From: CALKJU01 sp046349355
GTDB lineage: Bacteria > Pseudomonadota > Alphaproteobacteria > Geminicoccales > Geminicoccaceae
Reading direction: 5' to 3'
DNA length: 64,000 nucleotides
NCBI GenBank assembly: GCA_046349355.1
Contig: JAXMCM010000018.1
Location: 248,001 to 312,000 of the forward strand
Shown: positions 11,725 to 20,260 of the stretch, in pieces
Layout: every line of letters begins with the position of its first letter
How positions within the stretch are numbered: position 1 is the stretch's first letter
Notes under the pieces: model-generated
What the model saw: only the letters and a program-made list of their open reading frames with translations
The model's database searches: none
What the model was told of the DNA's origin: nothing
Made by a program: the position numbers and the translations under genes

Positions 11725-12418
11725 CGCGGCGCTCTCCGAGCAGGGTGAGGAGACGGGCGGCGGCGGTCTGCTCGGCGGTCCGCTTGGAGCGGCCCTCGCC
11801 CAGCGCCGGCGGCGCGTCGCCGACCGTCACCTCGACCCGGAACGACGGCGCGTGGTCGGGCCCCTCGGCCTCGACCAGCCGGTAGGCCGGCAGCGGCAGG
11901 GCCCGCGCCTGCGCCCATTCCTGCAGCGCCGTCTTGGGGTCGCGCAACGGCTCGGCCATGTCGGCGAGCAGGCCGCCCCAGCGCTCCAGCACGAACCGCC
12001 GGGCGGGGTCGAGCCCGCCGTCGAGGTAGACCGCGCCGATCAGCGATTCCAGCGTGTCGGCCAGCACCGAATCGGTGACCGGGCCGGAGCCGGCGGCGGG
12101 CCGCAGCCAGCCCTCGACGCCGAGCTCGCCGGCGATGCTGGCCAGGGTCTCGGCCCGGACCAGCGAGGCCAGCCGGCGCGACAGGGCCCCTTCCGGATCG
12201 GCCGGATAGCGCTGCATCAGCGCCTCGGCGACGACCAGGCCGAGCACGCGGTCGCCCAGGAACTCCAGGCGCTCGTGGCGCGGCAGGCCGGCGCTGTGGC
12301 GGCCGCCGACGCGCCCGGCATGGGCCAGCGCGTCCTGCAGCAGCTGCGGCTCGGCGAAGCGGTGGCCGAGCGCGTCCTCGATGCGTGCCGTGGCGGGCTT
12401 GCGGCGGCGGGCGGCCAC
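11717..12418 (-). CDS. rnc: Ribonuclease III
   Basis: Double-stranded-RNA endonuclease that processes rRNA precursors and regulates transcripts. From the GTG at 12418 it gives 233 residues, the normal size. The RNase III signature HERLEFLGDRVLGLVV is at about residues 48-63 with the acidic catalytic residues, and a second acidic cluster DTLESLIGAVYLDGG is near 115-130. The last 75 residues are a dsRNA-binding domain. The frame stays open far upstream, but that part is antisense-like overlap with lepB. The GTG lies 9 bases beyond the lepB stop and is the sensible start. Confidence 0.94.
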   Translation of the reverse strand: MAARRRKPATARIEDALGHRFAEPQLLQDALAHAGRVGGRHSAGLPRHERLEFLGDRVLGLVVAEALMQRYPADPEGALSRRLASLVRAETLASIAGELGVEGWLRPAAGSGPVTDSVLADTLESLIGAVYLDGGLDPARRFVLERWGGLLADMAEPLRDPKTALQEWAQARALPLPAYRLVEAEGPDHAPSFRVEVTVGDAPPALGEGRSKRTAEQTAAARLLTLLGERRDG

Positions 12419-12426
12419 GCCCGGGC

Positions 12427-13182
12427 TCAGTGGATCGGCCGGAACAGCCGGTCGTACCGGATGGCGAACGGCCAGCGCCAGAGCTCCCAGAGGCGGGCGC
12501 TGCCGTCGACCGAGAAGAAGATGATCTCGGCGCGGCCGATCAGGTTCTCGACCGGGATGAAGCCGATCACCCGGCTGTCCTGCGAGTTGTCGCGGTTGTC
12601 GCCCATGGCGAAGAAGTGGCCGGGCGGGACCTCGAAGACCTGGGTGTCGTCGAACGGGCCGGAGTTGCTCATCTCGAGGATGCGGTGCTGCACGCCCTCG
12701 GGCAACGTCTCCTGGAACATCGGGATCTCGGCCGAGCGGCCGCGCTCCTCGTCCTCGAACATGCCGATCGGCTCGACCTTCACCGGCTGGCCGTTGACGT
12801 GGAGGATGCCGTTGACGACCTGGATGCGGTCGCCGGGCAGGCCGATGACGCGCTTGATGTAGTCGGTGCTGTTGTCGGACGGCAGCTTGAAGACGACGAC
12901 GTCGCCGCGCTCCGGCATCCGCCCGAACAGCCGGCCGTCCAGCAGCGGCAGCCCGAACGGCAGCGAGTAGCGGCTGTAGCCGTAGGAGAACTTCGAGACG
13001 AACAGGTAGTCGCCGACGAGCAGGGTCGGCTTCATCGAGCCCGAGGGGATGTTGAACGGCTCGAACAGCAGGGTGCGCACGCCGAGCGCGATCAGCAGCG
13101 CGTAGACCAGGGTGCGGAAGGTGTCGCCGAAGCCACCGGCCTTCTTTGCGGGTTTCTCGGTAATCGCCAAGGGTTCCTGCAT
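12427..13182 (-). CDS. lepB: Signal peptidase I
   Basis: Inner-membrane protease that removes signal peptides from exported proteins. Length is 251 residues. A transmembrane segment (TLVYALLIALGVRTLLF) lies at about 24-40. It is followed by the catalytic Ser in PSGSMKPTL (Ser49), the general-base Lys in DYIKRVIGLPGD (Lys110) and the GDNRDNSQDSR box. It heads the rnc-era-recO-parC run, and 138 bases separate it from acpS upstream. Confidence 0.96.
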   Translation of the reverse strand: MQEPLAITEKPAKKAGGFGDTFRTLVYALLIALGVRTLLFEPFNIPSGSMKPTLLVGDYLFVSKFSYGYSRYSLPFGLPLLDGRLFGRMPERGDVVVFKLPSDNSTDYIKRVIGLPGDRIQVVNGILHVNGQPVKVEPIGMFEDEERGRSAEIPMFQETLPEGVQHRILEMSNSGPFDDTQVFEVPPGHFFAMGDNRDNSQDSRVIGFIPVENLIGRAEIIFFSVDGSARLWELWRWPFAIRYDRLFRPIH

Positions 13183-13320
13183 CGCTGCGCTTGTCGGGTT
13201 CCGGCGGTCGGGGGCGTGGCCGGCAAGGCCGCGGTCGCGGCGCCAGGGGCGGCCGGCCGGGCAAAACGGCGCCGGACACTAGCCGAGCGGTTCCGGCAGG
13301 TAAAGCCGGCGGCGGCGGGC

Positions 13321-13719
13321 TCAGGCCGGGCGGACGGTGATGATGACGATGGCCTGGGCCAGCGGCGGCTCGTCGGTCAGGCTGACCTCGATGTCGGCGA
13401 CCATGCCGGGCGGGGTGATGGCGGCGAGCCGGGCGGCGGCGCCGCCGGTGAGCGCGATGGTCGGCTTGCCGCCCGGCCGGTTGACCACGCCGATGTCGCG
13501 CCAGAACACGCCGCGGCTGAAGCCGGTGCCCAGCGCCTTGGCGCAGGCCTCCTTGGCGGCGTAGCGCCGGGCGTAGGACTCGGCGCGGGCGTGGCGGCGG
13601 TCGGACTTGGCCCGCTCGACCTCGGTGAAGCAGCGGTTGGTGAAGCGCTCGCCGAAGCGCGCCAGCGTGCGCTCGACGCGGCGGATGTCGATGAGGTCGC
13701 TGCCGAGGCCGATGATCAT
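13321..13719 (-). CDS. acpS: Holo-[acyl-carrier-protein] synthase
   Basis: Transfers 4'-phosphopantetheine from CoA to apo-ACP for fatty acid synthesis. Starting at MIIGLGSDLIDIRRVE gives 132 residues, the usual length. An in-frame ATG six codons upstream is unlikely because the family begins at this beta strand. The Mg-binding Asp8 and the Glu of KEACAKALGTG (Glu57) are visible. In many alphaproteobacteria pdxJ precedes acpS; here pdxJ is absent and comM lies next to it. Confidence 0.95.
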   Translation of the reverse strand: MIIGLGSDLIDIRRVERTLARFGERFTNRCFTEVERAKSDRRHARAESYARRYAAKEACAKALGTGFSRGVFWRDIGVVNRPGGKPTIALTGGAAARLAAITPPGMVADIEVSLTDEPPLAQAIVIITVRPA

Positions 13720-13766
13720 GCCGGCAGATGGCCGCAAGCGCCGCCGGCTGTCCAGTGGGCGCCGGC

Positions 13767-15383
13767 TCAGCGCCGGCCCGGCATCACCCGGCGGAAGGCG
13801 ATCGCCTCGGCGACGTGCGGCCTGGCGATGGTCTCGGCCCCGTCGAGGTCGGCGATGGTGCGGGCGACGCGCTGGCTGCGGGCGTAGCCGCGGGCGGTCA
13901 GGCGCAGCTGGTCGGCGGCCCGGCGCAGCAGCTCGCGCGCCGCCGGCTGCAGCACGGCGACCCGGTCGAGCAGCTCGCCGTCGACCTCGGCATTGGTGCG
14001 CAGGTCGGGGCGGCCGGCGGCGGCCAGCCGCTCGGCCTGGACCTGGCGGGCGGCGAGGACGCGGGCGCGCACCTCGGCGGTGCCCTCGCGCGGCGGCGGC
14101 AGCGCCATGTCGGCGGCGCTCACCGCCGGCACGTCGACATGCAGGTCGATGCGGTCGAACAGCGGCCCGGAGATGCGGCCCTGGTAGTCCTGGGCGCAGC
14201 GCGGCGCCCGCGGGCAGGCCAGCATCGGATCGTCGAGATGGCCGCAGCGGCAGGGGTTCATCGCCGCCACCAGCTGGACCCGCGCCGGGTAGGTGACGTG
14301 CAGGCTGGCGCGGGCGACGCTGACCCGGCCGGTCTCCAGCGGCTGGCGCAGCGCCTCCAGCACCTGGCGCTGGAACTCCGGCAGCTCGTCGAGGAACAGC
14401 ACGCCCTTGTGGGCCAGCGACACCTCGCCCGGGCGGGCGTGCGGGCCGCCGCCGACCATGGCCGCCATCGATGCCGCATGGTGCGGGCTGCGGAACGGCC
14501 GGCGCCGCGACAGGCGGCCGTTCTCCAGCCGGCCGCCGATGCTGGCGATCATGCTGACCTCCAGCGTCTCGGCGGCGTCGAGCGGCGGCAGCAGGCCGAC
14601 GAGGCGGGCGGCGAGCATCGACTTGCCGGCCCCGGGCGGGCCGCTCATCAGCAGGTTGTGGGCGCCGGCAGCGGCGATCTCGAGCGCCCGGCGCGCCGTC
14701 TCCTGGCCCTTGACGTCGAGCAGGTCGGGATAGGCCTCGGCATCGTCGGCCAGCGCCGGCTCGGGCGGGGCCAGCACCTGCCAGCCGCGGACGTGGTTGA
14801 TCAGCGCCAGCAGGGTCGGCGGCGCCAGGATCTCGATCTCGTCCTTGAGCCAGGCCGCCTCGCCGCCGCAGCCGGCCGGGCAGACGAGGCCGAGGCCGCG
14901 GGCCGAGGCGGCGACCGCCGCCGGCAGCACGCCGTTGACCGGGCGCAGGTTGCCGTCGAGCGCCAGCTCGCCCAGCACGATGCGACCCTCGACGGTATCG
15001 GCCGGCAGGACGCCCATGACGATCAGCAGGCCCAGCGCCACCGGCAGGTCGAAGTGGCTGCCCTCCTTCAGCAGGTCGGCCGGGGCGAGGTTGACGGTGA
15101 TCCGCTTGGGCGGCAGCGCCAGGCCCATGGCGCTGAGCGCGGCCCGGACCCGCTCGCGGCTCTCGGCCACCGCCTTGTCGGGCAGGCCGACGATGGTGAA
15201 GGCGGGCAGGCCCTGGCTGAGCTGGACCTCGACCTCGACCTCGGCGGTGTCGAGGCCGACGAAGGCGACCGAGCGGACCCGCGCCGTCGCCAGGGACGCC
15301 TTGCCCGCCTGCTGCGCCTCGACCCCGTCCGCCACGCCCGCCCTCCGCCAGCCGCGGACGACGCTATCACGCCTTTGGCGCAT
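13767..15383 (-). CDS. comM: YifB/ComM-family Mg-chelatase-like AAA+ ATPase
   Basis: Hexameric helicase family; in naturally transformable bacteria ComM drives branch migration during recombination of incoming DNA. Whether this organism is transformable is unknown. The N-terminal LonC-like domain begins ARVRSVAFVGLDTAEVEVEV, then comes the Walker A GPPGAGKSM, the Walker B FLDELPEF and the family zinc-like segment MNPCRCGHLDD. The C-terminal Mg-chelatase domain follows. The reading frame gives 538 residues from ATG, but homologues start close to the ARVRSVAF strand, so a GTG about 18 codons in may be the true start. Confidence 0.92.
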   Translation of the reverse strand: MRQRRDSVVRGWRRAGVADGVEAQQAGKASLATARVRSVAFVGLDTAEVEVEVQLSQGLPAFTIVGLPDKAVAESRERVRAALSAMGLALPPKRITVNLAPADLLKEGSHFDLPVALGLLIVMGVLPADTVEGRIVLGELALDGNLRPVNGVLPAAVAASARGLGLVCPAGCGGEAAWLKDEIEILAPPTLLALINHVRGWQVLAPPEPALADDAEAYPDLLDVKGQETARRALEIAAAGAHNLLMSGPPGAGKSMLAARLVGLLPPLDAAETLEVSMIASIGGRLENGRLSRRRPFRSPHHAASMAAMVGGGPHARPGEVSLAHKGVLFLDELPEFQRQVLEALRQPLETGRVSVARASLHVTYPARVQLVAAMNPCRCGHLDDPMLACPRAPRCAQDYQGRISGPLFDRIDLHVDVPAVSAADMALPPPREGTAEVRARVLAARQVQAERLAAAGRPDLRTNAEVDGELLDRVAVLQPAARELLRRAADQLRLTARGYARSQRVARTIADLDGAETIARPHVAEAIAFRRVMPGRR

Positions 15384-15423
15384 TGCCGAAAGGAATTTCT
15401 ACTAAAGAGCGAGCTTCTGCCGG

Positions 15424-15981
15424 TCAGCCGCCGGGCGGACGTCGCGCCGCCAGGGCGGCCTCGCGGCGTTGCCGGCGCCGCTCCTGGAACGCCGCGACGA
15501 CGCGGACCAGCAGCAGGTAGGAGGCGAGTCCGACGAAGAGGGCCAGCGGCAGCGAGCCCACCAGCATCGGCCAGAACAGCGCCCAGGCATTGTCGATCAG
15601 CGTGTCCCAGGACAGGTCGGCGAGCAGCGCCATGGCCGACGGCGTCATCCCGAGGATGCGGCAGCCGAGCTCGTAGCCGGCGGCGAAGATCAGCGGGAAG
15701 GTCCACGGGTTGCCGACGATGGTGCCGAGTGCCGCCGCCAGCATGTTGCCGCCGGCCAGCCAGGCGACCCCGAAGGCCAGCAGGAAGTGCAGGCCGAGCA
15801 GCGGGGTGAACGACACCGCGATGCCGGCGGCGAGCCCGGCGGCGATGCCGTGCGGCGTCCCCGGCAGGCGCTGCAGGCGCATCAGCAGGTAGCGGCCGGC
15901 CCGGCTCCAGCCGATGTGCGGCCAGAGCCAGCCACGCACGCGCTGCAGCAGCGGCGGGCGCCGTCGCGAGGCGAAGACCAT
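15424..15981 (-). CDS. DUF2062 membrane protein
   Basis: Small integral membrane protein of 185 residues with the DUF2062 pattern: a basic N-terminus, the GTPHGIAAGLAAGIAVSFTPLLGLH loop-helix segment (in parts) and a second pair of hydrophobic helices (IVGNPWTFPLIFAAGYELG and MLVGSLPLALFVGLASYLLLV). The C-terminal tail is strongly basic. The molecular role of DUF2062 proteins is not established. It lies between spoT (74 bases upstream on this strand) and comM. Confidence 0.85.
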   Translation of the reverse strand: MVFASRRRPPLLQRVRGWLWPHIGWSRAGRYLLMRLQRLPGTPHGIAAGLAAGIAVSFTPLLGLHFLLAFGVAWLAGGNMLAAALGTIVGNPWTFPLIFAAGYELGCRILGMTPSAMALLADLSWDTLIDNAWALFWPMLVGSLPLALFVGLASYLLLVRVVAAFQERRRQRREAALAARRPPGG

Positions 15982-16055
15982 CGCCCTTCCCGGGTTGCGA
16001 TGGAGGAACAGTAGAGGCTCCGCCGCCGCCGGCAAGGCGGCTGGCGGCCAGCGGC

Positions 16056-18287
16056 TCAGCTGAGGACGCGCTCGACGGTCGAGACGATCGGGTTGGCGCG
16101 CAGGGCCGCCTGGACGCGGTGCAGCTGGTCGATGCCGTCGACCTCGACGTCGAGGAAGATCTCGTAGACGTCGGGCGCGCGGTGGCCGAAGCGGACGTCG
16201 ACGATGTTGCCGCCCTGCTTGCCGATGACGGTGCTGATGGTGCCCAGCGCCCCCGGCTGGTTCAGCGCCATCACCACCAGCCGGGCGATGGCGAGGATGG
16301 TCTTGGCCTTGGCGTTCCAGCCGATGTCGACGGTGCTGTCGGCACTCTCGGCGGTGCGCTTCAGGGTCGGGCAGTCGGCGACGTGGATCATCACCGGCCG
16401 GCCGGTGCGGATCAGGCCGGTGATGGTGTCGCCGCGGACCGGGTGGCAGCAGCCGGCATACTGGAAGGCGATGCCGGTGGGCAGGCCGGCGATCGGCTGG
16501 ACCGGCACCGGCGCATCGCTGCGCGCGCGGCGCAGCTGGACGACCTTGCCGTCGCCCTCGCCGGCCTTGCCGGGCTCGGCCGGGACCTGGGCGCGCAGGC
16601 CCTCGAGGACGAGGCGCAGCGGCGTGCTGCCCTCGCCGAGGCCGGCCAGCAGGTCCTCGGTGGTCTTGTGCGGCAGCGTCGCGCGCAGCTTGTCGAGCAG
16701 CCGGTCGTTGAGCGGCAGGCCCTCGGCCTTGGCCGCCCGGGTCAGCTGCTCGCGGCCCAGCGCCACGAACTCCTCGCGCTTGCGCGAGCGCATGAAGCGG
16801 CGGATGCGCGCCCGCGCCCGGCCGGTGACGACGATGCGCTCCCACGCGGCCGATGGCGTCGCGTGCTTGCTGGTGATGATCTCGACCTGGTCGCCGTTCT
16901 CCAGCGGCTGGCGCAGCTGCACGAGGCGGCCGTCGACCTTGGCGCCGATGCAGTGGTCGCCGACCTCGGAGTGGACGGCGTAGGCGAAGTCGATCGGCGT
17001 GGCGCCGCGCGGCAGGGCGATCAGGTCGCCCTTCGGGGTGAAGCAGAAGACCTGGTCCTGGAACATCTCGAGCTTGGTGTTCTCGAGGAATTCCTCGGGC
17101 CCGGTGGCGTGCTCGAGGATGTCGAGCAGCTCGCGGATCCAGCGGTACTGGCGGCCTTCGGTGACCTTGCTGTCGAGCTTGTAGGCCCAGTGCGCCGCCA
17201 CGCCGAGCTCGCAGACGTCGTGCATCTCGGCGGTGCGGATCTGCACCTCGATCTTGCGCCGCTCCGGCCCGATCACCGTGGTGTGCAGCGAGCGGTAGCC
17301 GTTGGGCTTGGGCGTGCTGATGAAGTCCTTGAAGCGGCCGGGCAGCATCGCGTAGGCGCTGTGCACCACGCCGAGCGCCGCGTAGCAGTCGGCGGCGCTG
17401 TCGACGATCACCCGGAAGGCGATGATGTCGGCGAGCTGCTCGAAGCTGACGTTCTTGCGCTGCATCTTGCGCCAGATCGACAGCGGGGTCTTCTCGCGGC
17501 CGACCACGTCGGCGGCGATGCCGGCATCGGCCAGCGTCTTCTTCAGCCGCTCGACGATGCGCCCGACCAGCCCCTCGTCGTCGCGGCGCAGGTTGCCCAG
17601 CCGGTGCAGGATGCTCTCGCGCGCGTCGGGGAACAGCTCCTTGAACGCGAGGTCCTCGAGCTCGGCCTGCATCGACGCCATGCCGATGCGCTCGGCCAGC
17701 GGCGCGTAGATCTCCATCGTCTCGGCGGCGATGCGGCGGCGCTTGTCCGGGTCGCCGACGAAGTGCAGCGTGCGCATGTTGTGCAGGCGGTCGGCCAGCT
17801 TCACCAGCAGCACCCGGATGTCGTCCGACATCGCGAGGAGCAGCTTGCGGAAGTTCTCGGCCTGCGCGGTCTGCGCCGACTGCAGCTGCAGCTTGTTCAG
17901 CTTGGTCACGCCGTCGACCAGGCGCGACACCGACTTGCCGAACAGGTGCTCGATCTCGCCGAGCGTGGCGCCGGTGTCCTCGACGGTGTCGTGGAGCAGG
18001 CCGGTGGCGATCGAGGCGCTGTCGAGGCGGTAGTGGGTGAGGATGCCGGCCACCTCCACCGGGTGGTGGAAGTAGGGGTCGCCCGAGGCCCGCAGCTGCG
18101 CCCCGTGCGCCTTCATCGCATAGACGTAGGCGCGGTTGAGCAGGTCCTCGTCGGCGTCGGGGTCGTAGGCCTTGACCCGCTCGACGAGCTCGTACTGGCG
18201 GAGGACCGGCCGGCGTGCAGGCTTGGGTGCCGCCGGCACGAGGCTCAGCGGCGGCGCTGGCTCACGAACGCTGGTCTGGGCCTCCAC
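16056..18287 (-). CDS. spoT: Bifunctional (p)ppGpp synthetase/hydrolase
   Basis: Makes and degrades the stringent-response alarmone. The 743 residues follow the long-RSH layout: an HD hydrolase domain with HHPVEVAGIL and the LLHDTVEDT motif (HD at 99-100), a synthetase domain with FRVIVDSAADCYAALGVVH and PKPNGYRSLHTTV, a TGS domain (VFCFTPKGDLIALPRGATPIDFAYAVHSEVG, in parts), and a C-terminal ACT domain. Both catalytic halves look intact, as expected for the single Rel/SpoT enzyme of most alphaproteobacteria. It is preceded by rpoZ on the same strand. Confidence 0.96.
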   Translation of the reverse strand: MEAQTSVREPAPPLSLVPAAPKPARRPVLRQYELVERVKAYDPDADEDLLNRAYVYAMKAHGAQLRASGDPYFHHPVEVAGILTHYRLDSASIATGLLHDTVEDTGATLGEIEHLFGKSVSRLVDGVTKLNKLQLQSAQTAQAENFRKLLLAMSDDIRVLLVKLADRLHNMRTLHFVGDPDKRRRIAAETMEIYAPLAERIGMASMQAELEDLAFKELFPDARESILHRLGNLRRDDEGLVGRIVERLKKTLADAGIAADVVGREKTPLSIWRKMQRKNVSFEQLADIIAFRVIVDSAADCYAALGVVHSAYAMLPGRFKDFISTPKPNGYRSLHTTVIGPERRKIEVQIRTAEMHDVCELGVAAHWAYKLDSKVTEGRQYRWIRELLDILEHATGPEEFLENTKLEMFQDQVFCFTPKGDLIALPRGATPIDFAYAVHSEVGDHCIGAKVDGRLVQLRQPLENGDQVEIITSKHATPSAAWERIVVTGRARARIRRFMRSRKREEFVALGREQLTRAAKAEGLPLNDRLLDKLRATLPHKTTEDLLAGLGEGSTPLRLVLEGLRAQVPAEPGKAGEGDGKVVQLRRARSDAPVPVQPIAGLPTGIAFQYAGCCHPVRGDTITGLIRTGRPVMIHVADCPTLKRTAESADSTVDIGWNAKAKTILAIARLVVMALNQPGALGTISTVIGKQGGNIVDVRFGHRAPDVYEIFLDVEVDGIDQLHRVQAALRANPIVSTVERVLS

Positions 18288-18339
18288 GCGCCGGCGCCGT
18301 GCGGGTCAGCGACGCCGCCGGCATGGCCGGGCCGCAGGC

Positions 18340-18699
18340 TCAGTCGTCGCCGACGACGTCATGCTCGCCATAGCTGACGCCTTCGGGCATGGGGGCGACC
18401 ACGCCGACATCGGTCGGCGGGATCAGCGCCTCGAGCTCCTCGGCCAGGTCGCGCGGCTCCTCGCCGTCGACCTCGACATGGCGGCGCAGGCCATGGATCA
18501 GCTCGTAGCGCAGGTGGTCGAGATCGATCGTGCCGTCGGCGACCTCGCGCAGCGCCACGACGGGGTTCTTGTCGTTGTCGCGGTCGACGGTCAGCGAGGC
18601 GCCGGCCGAGATGTCGCGGGCGCGCTGGGCGGCGACCATGACGAGCTCGAAGCGGGACGGGACGCGCTGGACGCAGTCCTCGACGGTGATACGGGCCAT
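18340..18699 (-). CDS. rpoZ: RNA polymerase omega subunit
   Basis: Small subunit that helps assemble RNA polymerase and, in proteobacteria, contributes to ppGpp response. The signature MARITVEDCVQRVPSRFELV and RARDISAGA...DNDKNPVVALREVA is unmistakable. At 119 residues it has the acidic C-terminal extension seen in alphaproteobacteria. It sits 52 bases upstream of spoT, the classic rpoZ-spoT pair. A perfect CCCTGC-GG-GCAGGG hairpin lies in its leader. Confidence 0.96.
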   Translation of the reverse strand: MARITVEDCVQRVPSRFELVMVAAQRARDISAGASLTVDRDNDKNPVVALREVADGTIDLDHLRYELIHGLRRHVEVDGEEPRDLAEELEALIPPTDVGVVAPMPEGVSYGEHDVVGDD

Positions 18700-18728
18700 G
18701 GCGGAAACGACTCCGGGGACGCGAGTTG

Positions 18729-18742
18729 CCCTGCGGGCAGGG
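18729..18742 (-). promoter_or_regulatory. Small perfect hairpin in the rpoZ leader
   Basis: CCCTGC-GG-GCAGGG lies about 30 bases upstream of the rpoZ start. With only a two-base loop it is more likely to act as a DNA palindrome (protein site) than as an RNA hairpin. An AT-rich -10-like patch (TTATCGA on the minus strand) lies further upstream near 18756-18764. Confidence 0.3.
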
Positions 18743-18919
18743 TGCTTGAGCCTCTCGATAATCTAGGGTGGCCCGGTCCGCAAGGGACGTGGTACCTTGT
18801 CGCGCTCTACGGTCATACCCCGGCCCGGTTTTGGGGGTTGCGTTTCCGCAGGATGCGCGTGACATTGCGGCCCGCACGATCTAATCCTTTAGGCGTATGT
18901 ATTCACGGAGTCTGATGCT

Positions 18920-19576
18920 ATGGCCCAGTCGTTGATTCCCATGGTGCAACCCAACGACCGCCTCGCCCTGTTCATCGACGGCGCAAATCTCTACCAGGCC
19001 GCGAGAGCCATCGGCTTCGATATCGACTACAAGAGGCTGCTGCGGACGTTCTCGACCGGCTGTCGATTCCTGCGCGCTTACTACTACACGGCCCTGCTCG
19101 ACGAGCAGGAGTACTCGCCGATACGGCCGCTGGTCGACTGGCTCGACTACAACGGCTACACGATGGTCACGAAGCCGCTGAAGGAGTTCAGCCGCGGCGT
19201 CGGCGGCGGCCGCAAGTTCAAGGGCAACATGGACGTCGAGATCGCCGTCGACGTCATGGACATGGCGGCGCATGTCGACCACATCGTGCTGATCTCGGGC
19301 GACGGCGACTTCCGCCGCCTCGTCGAGGCGGTGCAGCGCCGCGGCACGCGGGTCACCGTGGTCAGCACCATCCGCACCCAGCCGCCGATGATCGCCGACG
19401 AGCTGCGCCGCCAGGCCGATCACTTCCTCGACCTCACCGAGCTGCAGGCGCTGATCGCCCGCGAGCACGCCCGCACCCAGGCGGTGATCGAGGAGGACGA
19501 CGAGGACGAGGAGGAATACGAGGAAGGCGAGTACGCCGAGGACGACGAGGAGGAGTACGAGGGCAACCGCCGCTAG
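18920..19576 (+). CDS. NYN-domain (PIN-like, LabA/DUF88) protein
   Basis: Predicted metal-dependent nuclease-fold protein of 218 residues. The N-terminal FIDGANLYQ (Asp20), the middle KGNMDVEIAVDVM (Asp105) and ISGDGDF (Asp128, Asp130) form the acidic active-site set of NYN/LabA proteins. The last 30 or so residues are almost entirely Asp, Glu and Tyr (acidic tail). A GGAG box lies 9-10 bases ahead of the ATG. It is transcribed divergently from rpoZ-spoT and just before a DNA glycosylase; RNA processing is likely from the fold but no substrate can be named. Confidence 0.88.
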   Translation: MAQSLIPMVQPNDRLALFIDGANLYQAARAIGFDIDYKRLLRTFSTGCRFLRAYYYTALLDEQEYSPIRPLVDWLDYNGYTMVTKPLKEFSRGVGGGRKFKGNMDVEIAVDVMDMAAHVDHIVLISGDGDFRRLVEAVQRRGTRVTVVSTIRTQPPMIADELRRQADHFLDLTELQALIAREHARTQAVIEEDDEDEEEYEEGEYAEDDEEEYEGNRR

Positions 19577-19603
19577 GCGCCTCCCTCGCCCGCCCCGGCG
19601 CCC

Positions 19604-20260
19604 GTGTCGCCGGCCCCGTCCCCGGGCCGCCCCGCCCCCGGCCGCGACTGCGGCTTCTGTCCGCGGCTGGTCGCCTACCGCGCCGAGCTGCGCACCGCCC
19701 ACCCCGACTGGCACAACGCGCCCGTGCCGTCCTTCGGCGATCCGGCCGCGGGGCTGCTGGTCGTCGGCCTCGCGCCCGGTGCCGGCGGCGCCAACCGCAC
19801 CGGCCGGCCGTTCACCGGCGACTTCGCCGGCGACCTGCTCTACGCCGGCCTCGCCCGCCACGGGCTATCGGCCGGCACCTTCGCCGCCCGCCCCGACGAC
19901 GGGCTGCGCCTGGCCGGCAGCCGGATCACCAATGCCGTCCGCTGCGTGCCGCCGGCGAACCGGCCGACGCCGGCCGAGATCGCCACCTGCCGCCAGTTCC
20001 TCGCCGCCGAGCTGGCCGCGGCGCCGGCCCCGGCGGTGGTGCTGGCGCTGGGCCGGATCGCCTGGGAGAGCGTGCTGCGGGCGCTCGGCCGCAAGCCGTC
20101 GCGCCACCCCTTCGCGCACGGTGCCGTGCTCGACGACGGCACCGGGCCGATCCTCGTCGGCACCTACCATACCTCGCGCTACAACGTGAACACCGGCCGG
20201 CTGACCGAGGCGATGTTCGCCGCGGTGATGGACCGCGCCGCCGCCCTGCTGCGCCGCTAG
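19604..20260 (+). CDS. Family 5 uracil-DNA glycosylase (UDGb)
   Basis: Base-excision repair enzyme that removes uracil and related damaged bases from DNA. The 218 residues carry the family-5 motif GLAPGAGGANRTGRPFTGD and the C-terminal YHTSRYN motif. Four cysteines (16, 19, 114, 129) are placed as expected for the [4Fe-4S] cluster of family 4/5 enzymes. The GTG start is 27 bases after the NYN gene. The TAG stop shares its CTAG with the stop of the convergent hydrolase gene. Confidence 0.93.
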   Translation: MSPAPSPGRPAPGRDCGFCPRLVAYRAELRTAHPDWHNAPVPSFGDPAAGLLVVGLAPGAGGANRTGRPFTGDFAGDLLYAGLARHGLSAGTFAARPDDGLRLAGSRITNAVRCVPPANRPTPAEIATCRQFLAAELAAAPAPAVVLALGRIAWESVLRALGRKPSRHPFAHGAVLDDGTGPILVGTYHTSRYNVNTGRLTEAMFAAVMDRAAALLRR

